Positions 5,376-10,000 of a DNA stretch of 10,000 nt are shown one piece after another (position 1 is the stretch's first letter; the number at the start of each line of letters is the position of its first letter). This DNA is from Thiobacillus sp. (lineage in GTDB: Bacteria; Pseudomonadota; Gammaproteobacteria; Burkholderiales; Thiobacillaceae). A model generated the notes under the pieces. That model was not told the DNA's origin. It searched no databases and saw only the letters and a program-made list of their open reading frames with translations. The DNA is taken from positions 1-10,000 of the forward strand of contig JAIWOL010000033.1 in the NCBI GenBank assembly GCA_020216925.1, written 5' to 3'. Made by a program: the position numbers and the translations under genes.

Positions 5376-6578
5376 ATGTACTCCGACCGCGTTCTTTCCG
5401 GCATGCGTCCCACCGGCCGCCTACACCTTGGCCACTATCACGGCGTGCTGAAAAACTGGCTGCGCCTGCAGAACGAATACCCCTGCCTGTTCTTCGTGGC
5501 CGACTGGCATGCACTCACCACCCACTACGACACCCCGCAGGCCATTGCCGACAACGTGCGCGATATGGTGGTGGACTGGCTCGCCGCCGGGGTGGATCCT
5601 GCGCAGGCGACAATTTTCGTGCAGTCCAGGGTTATCGAACACGCCGAGCTGCACCTGCTGCTGTCGATGAGCACGCCGCTGGGCTGGCTGGAACGCGTAC
5701 CCACTTACAAGGACCAGCAGGAGAAACTTTCCGAGAAGGACCTCTCCACCTACGGTTTCCTCGGCTACCCGCTTCTGCAATCCGCCGACATCCTCATCTA
5801 CCGCGCCAACCTCGTGCCCGTTGGCGAAGATCAGGTTCCGCACATCGAATTCACCCGCGAAATCTGCCGCCGCTTCAACCACCTGTACGGCCGGGAGCCG
5901 GGTTTCGAGGAAAAGGCCCAGGCTGCGGTGAAGAAACTGGGTTCGAAGAAGGCGCGCTTGTACGAAGAATGCCGCACTGCATACCAGGAAAAGGGCGACG
6001 AGGAAGCGCTGGAATCCGCTCAGGCCCTGCTCAACGATGCGCAGAATTTGTCGATGAACGACCGCGAGCGCCTGTTCGGCTACCTCGAAGGCTCGGGCAA
6101 GATGATCCTGGCCGAACCCGAGGCCCTGCTCACCGAAGCCTCGAAGATGCCCGGCCTGGACGGACAGAAAATGTCCAAGTCTTACAACAACACCATTGCC
6201 CTGCGCGAAGACCCGGACACGGTGGCGAAAAAAATCCGCACCATGCCCACCGACCCCGCACGTGTGCGTCGCACAGACCCCGGCAACCCGGCCAACTGCC
6301 CGGTGTGGCAGTTCCACCAGGTGTATTCAGACGACGGTGTGCGCCAGTGGGTCACCGCCGGCTGCACCAGCGCGGGCATCGGCTGTATCGAATGCAAGCA
6401 GCCTGTCATCGACGCCGTGCTGGCCGAGCTCGATCCCATCCGCGAACGCGCCCGGCACTACGAAAGCAATCCCGACCTGGTGCGCAACATCCTCGCCGAT
6501 GGCAGCGAAAAGGCGCAGGAATTGGCACGGGACACGATGCGTGACGTGCGCGAGGCGATGGGGCTGACGTTCGGGTAA
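5376..6578 (+). CDS. trpS: Tryptophanyl-tRNA synthetase
   Basis: The 400-residue class I synthetase charges tRNA-Trp using ATP. Seen: SGMRPTGRLHLGHYHG with the HIGH-type motif HLGH at 17-20, LFFVADWHALTT, the substrate-binding stretch VPVGEDQVPHIEFTREI, and KMSKS at 265-269. It belongs to the longer bacterial type, with an inserted helical segment (about residues 185-240) before KMSKS. Beyond it four cysteines, Cys308, Cys330, Cys337 and Cys340, are spaced C-x21-C-x6-C-x2-C. This closely resembles the 4Fe-4S motif described for Thermotoga maritima TrpRS (C-x22-C-x6-C-x2-C, from memory). A cluster near the anticodon-binding region is therefore likely but unproven. The start ATG at 5376 gives the normal N-terminus. 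The gene is 35 bases after the M50 protease gene and is probably in the same transcript. Confidence 0.98.
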   Translation: MYSDRVLSGMRPTGRLHLGHYHGVLKNWLRLQNEYPCLFFVADWHALTTHYDTPQAIADNVRDMVVDWLAAGVDPAQATIFVQSRVIEHAELHLLLSMSTPLGWLERVPTYKDQQEKLSEKDLSTYGFLGYPLLQSADILIYRANLVPVGEDQVPHIEFTREICRRFNHLYGREPGFEEKAQAAVKKLGSKKARLYEECRTAYQEKGDEEALESAQALLNDAQNLSMNDRERLFGYLEGSGKMILAEPEALLTEASKMPGLDGQKMSKSYNNTIALREDPDTVAKKIRTMPTDPARVRRTDPGNPANCPVWQFHQVYSDDGVRQWVTAGCTSAGIGCIECKQPVIDAVLAELDPIRERARHYESNPDLVRNILADGSEKAQELARDTMRDVREAMGLTFG

Positions 6579-6840
6579 ACCGCCACGAGCAGGTGTCCGC
6601 AACCAGAGGTGCCGGGCGGGCGCGGCAGCGTCACCCGGAAGGTAAACGGACGAAGGCATGGAAGACGCTATTCGTTCGGTTTCTGCGAGAGGGATGAGCG
6701 TTCAGCTGCGGCAATTGCACGGCAGTCGAACCTTGTTGACGTCTTGCCCGCCCGCACCGCGGACGCGCACAAATCTTCGAATCTCGCACGCGCCGAACCA
6801 GCTCCGGGCGTTGCCGCGGATCATGCCTGCGGGCTGGCGA
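6579..6840. other. Gene-free spacer between convergent trpS and murI
   Basis: No coding region, tRNA or mobile element is recognised in these 262 bases. A TTCGAAT near 6774 resembles a tRNA T-loop but has no matching stem. The only structure worth naming is the imperfect stem-loop at 6644-6682, listed separately. The composition is GC-rich like the neighbouring genes, so this could be the remains of a lost gene; that cannot be told by eye. Confidence 0.4.
6644..6682 (+). terminator. Weak stem-loop, possible trpS terminator
   Basis: AAACGGACGAA (6644-6654) pairs with TTCGTTCGGTTT (6671-6682) as about 11 bp with one G-U pair and one bulged G, around a 16-base loop. It is about 65 bases downstream of the trpS stop codon and ends in only three T residues. 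The near-symmetric stem starts with AAA and ends with TTT, so it might work in both directions for these convergent genes. Evidence is weak. Confidence 0.25.
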
Positions 6841-7635
6841 TCACCACTTCACCAGATGCACGTTGTTCAGCGTGCGCCCCAGAAACCGCTCGCCTATGGT
6901 CTGGAAACGCAGCGGTACGTCGGTGACATAAAAATCGTAGCGCGGCTGGGCCGGGCCGGGGTTGGCCAGCCCCTTTTCGGCCAGCACGGCGGCAACCTGT
7001 TCGGCCATGGCTTCGGCGGAGTCGACCAGGGCGACGTCGTCGCCGACAACCTGACGCAGCAGCGGTTTCAGCAGAGGGTAATGCGTGCAGCCAAGCACCA
7101 GGGTGTCGATGTTTTCGGCTTGCAGGGGCTTGAGGTAGTCCTCGGCGGCGAGCCGGGTGACCGCATGGTCGAGCCAGCCTTCTTCCACCAGCGGCACGAA
7201 GAGGGCGCAGGCCTGCGAGTGGATGCGCGAATCGGGCGCGTAGTCGTGGATGGCGCGGGCGTAGGCGTTGCTGTTGATGGTGGTGGGCGTGCCGATGACG
7301 CCGATGCGCTTGCCCCCGCGTGCGGAGGCGGCACCGGCGTCGATGACATCGAGCACCGGCACGGGCGAGAGGTCCTTGACCACCTGTGCGGCGACGGCGG
7401 CCATGGTGTTGCAGGCGATGACCAGCAGCTTCACGTCCTGCTCCAGTAAGAACTGCGCGATCTGGCTGGTGAAGTGGGCGATGGTTTCGACCGACTTGAC
7501 GCCGTAGGGCACGCGCGCGGTGTCGCCAAAATAGACGATGTTCTCGTAGGGCAGACGCTCCATCAGGGCGCGCACCACGGTGAGCCCGCCGATTCCGGAA
7601 TCGAATACGCCTATCGGCCGCTTGGTGCCCTGCAT
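6841..7635 (-). CDS. murI: Glutamate racemase
   Basis: The 264-residue enzyme converts L-glutamate to D-glutamate for peptidoglycan. It shows IGVFDSGIGGLTV (8-20, Asp12/Ser13), VYFGDTARVPYG (34-45), the first catalytic cysteine in LVIACNTMAA (Cys75), GVIGTPTTI (112-120) and the second catalytic cysteine in LGCTHYPLL (Cys183-Thr184-His185). Both bases of the two-base racemisation mechanism are therefore present. The chosen start at ATG 7635 gives the family's usual N-terminus and follows the purine-rich AGAGGGCGGAGCAA. Another in-frame ATG at 7695 would add 20 residues rich in Pro/Ser that cross the poly-C (minus strand) tract; it is less likely but not excluded. The gene stands alone, convergent with trpS and divergent from a cation transporter. 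Confidence 0.96.
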   Translation of the reverse strand: MQGTKRPIGVFDSGIGGLTVVRALMERLPYENIVYFGDTARVPYGVKSVETIAHFTSQIAQFLLEQDVKLLVIACNTMAAVAAQVVKDLSPVPVLDVIDAGAASARGGKRIGVIGTPTTINSNAYARAIHDYAPDSRIHSQACALFVPLVEEGWLDHAVTRLAAEDYLKPLQAENIDTLVLGCTHYPLLKPLLRQVVGDDVALVDSAEAMAEQVAAVLAEKGLANPGPAQPRYDFYVTDVPLRFQTIGERFLGRTLNNVHLVKW

Positions 7636-7658
7636 TTGCTCCGCCCTCTGCGCACTGC

Positions 7659-7677
7659 GGTGGGGGGGGGTGGGGGG
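7659..7677 (+). repeat. G-rich tract upstream of murI
   Basis: The plus strand reads GG, T, nine G, T, six G (7659-7677). It lies 24-42 bases upstream of murI ATG 7635, in the spacer shared with the divergent transporter gene. Such a run is prone to slippage and can form a G-quadruplex on the plus strand. Its length is also a spot where sequencing error should be considered. Confidence 0.85.
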
Positions 7678-7727
7678 CTGGCCGCTGGAGGACATGAATG
7701 GCAGGATAAGCGAATGGAAACCTCTGC

Positions 7728-7733
7728 ATTCTA
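7728..7733 (-). promoter_or_regulatory. Possible -10 element for murI
   Basis: TAGAAT on the minus strand matches the -10 consensus at five of six positions. A TTGTCC upstream is only 14 bases away, too close for a normal -35, so this is a weak prediction. A start near 7721 would put both possible murI start codons (7695, 7635) and the poly-C tract inside the transcript. Confidence 0.25.
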
Positions 7734-7751
7734 CCTGTTGGCCTCGCGGAC

Positions 7752-7756
7752 AAGGA
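7752..7756 (+). promoter_or_regulatory. Shine-Dalgarno that supports the GTG start of the cation transporter
   Basis: AAGGA lies 7 bases before GTG 7764. Together with the Cys-rich N-terminus this supports GTG as the true start. Confidence 0.7.
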
Positions 7757-7763
7757 TGGGCTC

Positions 7764-8390
7764 GTGAGCGGCTGCGGCTGCGCATCGGCGTGCGATACGC
7801 CGCCCCCGGACCCGCGCTACCGGCGCGCGCTGTGGATTGCGCTGGTACTGAATGCGGCGATGTTCGGCGTCGAGCTGGCATCGAGCTTTGTCGCCCACTC
7901 CGTCTCTCTGCTCGCCGATGCGATCGATTTTCTGGGGGACGCGGGCAACTACGGTGTGGCGTTGTTCGTGTTGGGACTGGCGCCCGTGTGGAGGTCGCGC
8001 ACGGCGCTGTGGAAGGGCTGGCTGATGGCGGGGTACGGCGTGTTCGTGCTCGGCAAGTCGGCCTGGCAGTGGAACGCCGGCATCGTGCCCGAGCCTCTCA
8101 TCATGGGCTGGGTCAGCGTACTGGCGCTGGCGGTCAATGTGGGCGTGGCCGCGCTGTTGTACGTGCATCGCGGCGGCGACGCGCAGGCCCGCTCGGTGTG
8201 GCTGTGTTCGCGCAACGACGCACTGGGAAATCTTGCAGTACTGGCCGCGGCGGGCGGGGTATGGGCCACGGCACAGGGCTGGCCCGATATTGCGGTGGCG
8301 CTGTTGCTGGCTGGTCTGGCGCTGAGTTCGGGCATATCCGTGATCGGCCATGCGCGGGCCGAGCTGCGGGCGGCTCAGGCGCGTAACTGA
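7764..8390 (+). CDS. Cation diffusion facilitator-type transporter, short form
   Basis: The 208-residue membrane protein resembles the transmembrane half of CDF metal/proton antiporters and lacks the C-terminal cytoplasmic domain. It begins MSGCGCASAC, three Cys likely to bind metal. Hydrophobic segments follow at about 22-42, 61-73, 86-98, 115-133, 153-170 and 176-195. The first metal-site pair is in LLADAIDFLGDAGNYG (Asp55 and Asp59, the DxxxD of site A). In the second half the usual HxxxD reads CxxxD (Cys148, Asp152, in WLCSRNDALGN). This change, with the Cys-rich N-terminus, suggests a thiol-liking or altered metal choice, but the substrate is not known. It starts with GTG after AAGGA. 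Its last 16 bases overlap the 3' end of queG on the other strand. The divergent neighbour murI gives no functional clue. Confidence 0.88.
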   Translation: MSGCGCASACDTPPPDPRYRRALWIALVLNAAMFGVELASSFVAHSVSLLADAIDFLGDAGNYGVALFVLGLAPVWRSRTALWKGWLMAGYGVFVLGKSAWQWNAGIVPEPLIMGWVSVLALAVNVGVAALLYVHRGGDAQARSVWLCSRNDALGNLAVLAAAGGVWATAQGWPDIAVALLLAGLALSSGISVIGHARAELRAAQARN

Positions 8391-9433
8391 CGTTCCAGTG
8401 CCCAGCCCACGTGTTCGCGCACCAGCGCGGAAGGATGTGCCAGGCGCGCTTCGAGTGCCGCGCGGATTTGCGGATGAGGCGCGGCGTTGCCCAGCGCAAC
8501 GGCAATGTTGCGCAGCCAGCGTTCGTGCCCGATACGGCGGATGGCCGAACCGGCAAGGCGATCATTGAAATCGGTTTCGCTCCAGGCGAAAAGGTCCACC
8601 AGCCGCGCATGATCGAGCCCGTTGCGAACGGCAAAATCGGGCAGGGCAGTGGTTTGTGCGAAGCGGTTCCAGGGGCAGACGAGCTGGCAGTCATCGCAGC
8701 CGTAGATGCGGTTGCCGATGAGTGGACGCAACTCCAGAGGGATGCTGCCCTTGAGTTCGATGGTGAGATAGGAAATGCAGCGCCGTGCGTCCAGCCGGTA
8801 TGGCGCGACGATGGCCTGGGTGGGGCAGACGTCGAGGCAGGCCCGGCAGCTGCCGCAATGGCTGGACTCGGCGACGTCCAGCGGCAACGGCAGGTCGGTG
8901 TAGATTTCGCCCAGGAAAAACCACGATCCATGTTCGCGGTTGAGCAGCAGCGTGTGCTTGCCGCGCCAGCCCAGGCCGGATTGCGAGGCGAGCTCGACTT
9001 CGAGCACCGGCGCGCTGTCGGTGAAGACACGGAAACGATGCGCGCCAACGGCGGCGCCGATCCTGTCCGCCAGATTTTGCAGGCGGGTGCGCAGTACCTT
9101 GTGGTAGTCGCGGCCGAGCGCATAACGCGAAATGTAGGCGGCATGGGGATCGGCCAGCACGGCGTGCGGATCGGCCGCGCCGGGCGGAAGATAGTCGAGG
9201 CGGGCGGTGATCACGCGCAGCGTGCCGGGCACCAGTTCGGCCGGCCGGCAGCGCTTGGTGCCGTGTGCGGCCATATAATCCATCTCGCCATGAAAGCCCC
9301 GAGCCAGCCAGTTTTGCAACCCCTGTTCCGCCGCGCCCAGTTCGCAGCCGGCAATACCCACACCGGCGAAGCCCAGCGCGCGTCCCCAGCGCTTGATGTC
9401 GTCGGCGAGAAGGTGTAGGTCCGGCTCATGCAT
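8375..9433 (-). CDS. queG: Epoxyqueuosine reductase
   Basis: The 352-residue cobalamin-dependent iron-sulfur enzyme reduces epoxyqueuosine to queuosine at tRNA position 34. It starts MHEPDLHLLADDIKRWG, which aligns with the family N-terminus. It has YHGEMDYM-like GFHGEMDYMAAHG (46-58), PGTLRVITARLDYLP (69-83), and FTDSAPVLE (137-145) with the candidate catalytic Asp139. Two 4Fe-4S motifs follow: CGSCRACLDVCP (Cys193, 196, 199, 203), then Cys219 and CDDCQLVCPWNR (Cys246, 249, 253). A C-terminal HEAT-like tail (about 305-350) ends the protein. Start ATG 9433 is supported by alignment with E. coli QueG; an open frame continues upstream only as the antisense of tsaE. No strong Shine-Dalgarno is seen. 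It overlaps the transporter gene at its 3' end and tsaE at its 5' end. Confidence 0.97.
   Translation of the reverse strand: MHEPDLHLLADDIKRWGRALGFAGVGIAGCELGAAEQGLQNWLARGFHGEMDYMAAHGTKRCRPAELVPGTLRVITARLDYLPPGAADPHAVLADPHAAYISRYALGRDYHKVLRTRLQNLADRIGAAVGAHRFRVFTDSAPVLEVELASQSGLGWRGKHTLLLNREHGSWFFLGEIYTDLPLPLDVAESSHCGSCRACLDVCPTQAIVAPYRLDARRCISYLTIELKGSIPLELRPLIGNRIYGCDDCQLVCPWNRFAQTTALPDFAVRNGLDHARLVDLFAWSETDFNDRLAGSAIRRIGHERWLRNIAVALGNAAPHPQIRAALEARLAHPSALVREHVGWALERQLRA
9428..9433. promoter_or_regulatory. Palindromic ATGCAT shared by the start codons of queG and tsaE
   Basis: ATGCAT is its own reverse complement. Read on the plus strand it opens tsaE (Met-His) and on the minus strand it opens queG (Met-His), so the two genes overlap head to head by six bases. 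The promoter and ribosome binding site of each gene must then lie inside the coding region of the other. The queG start is firm; the tsaE start could instead be GTG 9449. Confidence 0.6.
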
Positions 9434-9910
9434 GCTGCCGATGATACCGTGCGCCGTCGGGCACACCTGCCTGACGAGGCTGCCACGCTGGACTTTGGAG
9501 CGCGCCTTGCGCGGAACCTTCCAGCCGGTCTGACCTTCTACCTTGTGGGCGATCTGGGGGCGGGCAAGACGACGCTGGTACGGGGGATGCTGCGCGCGCT
9601 GGGCGTAACCGGCCGCGTCAAGAGCCCTACTTACACCCTGGTTGAAACCTATGATCTGCCCGGGTTTGAGTTGTATCATTTTGACTTGTATCGTATGCAC
9701 GATCCGCGTGAGTGGCTGGACGCGGGCTTCCGCGACGTGAGTGGCGAAGCGGTCAAACTGATCGAATGGCCGGAGAAGGCGGCGGGGTGGCTGGCCGCAC
9801 CGGATGTCATCGTCAGATTGTCGATTGCAGACGAGAGCCGTGAAGTGGAATGCGAAGCCGCGAGCCCCCGGGGCGCGCGCTATCTGGAGACGAGTTGCAA
9901 GCCCTGCTGA
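9428..9910 (+). CDS. tsaE: tRNA threonylcarbamoyladenosine biosynthesis ATPase TsaE
   Basis: The 160-residue P-loop protein drives turnover of the TsaBD complex in t6A synthesis on tRNA position 37. Seen: DEAATLDFGARLA (16-28), Walker A GDLGAGKTT (41-49) followed by LVRGMLRALG, VKSPTYTLVETY (64-75), the HFDLYR segment (84-89) near Walker B, and LIEWPEKA (111-118). Length is usual for the family. The start at ATG 9428 has AGG eight bases upstream; an alternative GTG at 9449 would give a shorter N-terminus (RRRAHLPDEAAT), also normal for TsaE. The C-terminal 61 bases overlap the start of the amidase gene, so the two are probably co-transcribed. That pairing of tsaE with a cell-wall amidase is common in proteobacteria. 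Confidence 0.96.
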   Translation: MHAADDTVRRRAHLPDEAATLDFGARLARNLPAGLTFYLVGDLGAGKTTLVRGMLRALGVTGRVKSPTYTLVETYDLPGFELYHFDLYRMHDPREWLDAGFRDVSGEAVKLIEWPEKAAGWLAAPDVIVRLSIADESREVECEAASPRGARYLETSCKPC

Positions 9911-10000
9911 CAAGCTTCCTGTTGAGCGTGATGTTGCTGTCGGGGCTGGCCCAGGCGATGCAACTCTCCGCCACCCGCCTGTGGCCGTCCCCCGATTACA
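9850..10000 (+). CDS. amiC: N-acetylmuramoyl-L-alanine amidase (AMIN-domain), 5' part only
   Basis: The first 50 codons are present; the gene runs off the window. The reading ends in a hydrophobic signal segment (LLTSFLLSVMLLSGLAQA) followed by MQLSATRLWPSPDY, which is the opening strand of the AMIN domain of periplasmic AmiB/AmiC-type amidases that split septal peptidoglycan. The start is uncertain. ATG 9850 gives an N-terminus with three Arg, as a signal peptide needs. TTG 9895 has a good GGAG five bases upstream but leaves no positive charge. The catalytic Amidase_3 domain is outside the window, so the exact symbol is a best guess from context after tsaE. Confidence 0.8.
   Translation, partial: MRSREPPGRALSGDELQALLTSFLLSVMLLSGLAQAMQLSATRLWPSPDY

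Noticed and set aside
6760..6800. Possible tRNA from the TTCGAAT element
   Set aside because: No complementary T-stem, anticodon arm or acceptor stem can be built around it.
6658..7449. Plus-strand 263-residue open frame over murI and the spacer
   Set aside because: It is largely antisense to murI, whose catalytic motifs are clear; no protein family is recognised in it.
9434..9913. N-terminal extension of queG by 160 residues
   Set aside because: This part is antisense to tsaE; family alignment places the QueG start at 9433.
1..10000. Defence system, prophage, transposon, CRISPR array or biosynthetic cluster
   Set aside because: No transposase, integrase, phage, nuclease-defence or array-like repeats were found; almost every gene belongs to a conserved housekeeping family.

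Overview
The window is a dense, GC-rich stretch of core bacterial chromosome. Protein similarity and gene order suggest a betaproteobacterium, roughly in the Nitrosomonadales/Rhodocyclales/Thiobacillus area. That placement is an inference: there is no rRNA, and I recognised no tRNA. The order yciB-yciI-bolA-ppiC, divergent from a PHP phosphoesterase-yciO-M50 protease-trpS block, and queG divergent from tsaE-amidase, are the kinds of arrangement I associate with that class. No prophage, insertion sequence, CRISPR array or recognisable defence system was found.

Layout. (1) 1-519: a short DUF1223 thioredoxin-like secreted protein on the minus strand. It lacks the usual C-terminal part of the family, and the sequence beyond it is visibly more AT-rich. 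(2) 520-720: a GC-rich, gene-free spacer with nested inverted repeats. (3) 721-3011, minus strand: yciB, yciI, bolA, a secreted parvulin-type prolyl isomerase, then an Hfq-family protein. The first four genes overlap or nearly touch and look translationally coupled. The Hfq homologue carries a two-residue loop insertion and altered distal-face positions, so it is probably a second, divergent Hfq. (4) 3130-6578, plus strand: an RNase AM/YciV-like PHP phosphoesterase, yciO, a polytopic M50 site-2-type protease, and trpS. The TrpS carries a Cys pattern resembling the 4Fe-4S motif of some bacterial TrpRS. (5) 6579-6840: a spacer between convergent trpS and murI. (6) 6841-7763: murI (minus) and a G-rich tract in the divergent murI/CDF-transporter spacer. 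(7) 7764-8390: a CDF-type cation transporter (plus), overlapping the 3' end of queG by 16 bp. (8) 8375-10000: queG (minus) and tsaE (plus) diverge from one palindromic ATGCAT that supplies both start codons. tsaE overlaps the start of an AMIN-domain N-acetylmuramoyl-L-alanine amidase that runs off the window.

Functional themes are RNA metabolism and tRNA modification or charging (Hfq, RNase AM-like, YciO, TrpS, QueG, TsaE) and the cell envelope (YciB, secreted prolyl isomerase, MurI, amidase, M50 protease). Much of this looks like conserved housekeeping sequence. The features most worth a second look are the Hfq variant and its structured flanks, the Shine-Dalgarno-masking hairpin before the truncated DUF1223 gene, the TrpS cysteine motif, the poly-G tract by murI, and the shared queG/tsaE start hexamer.
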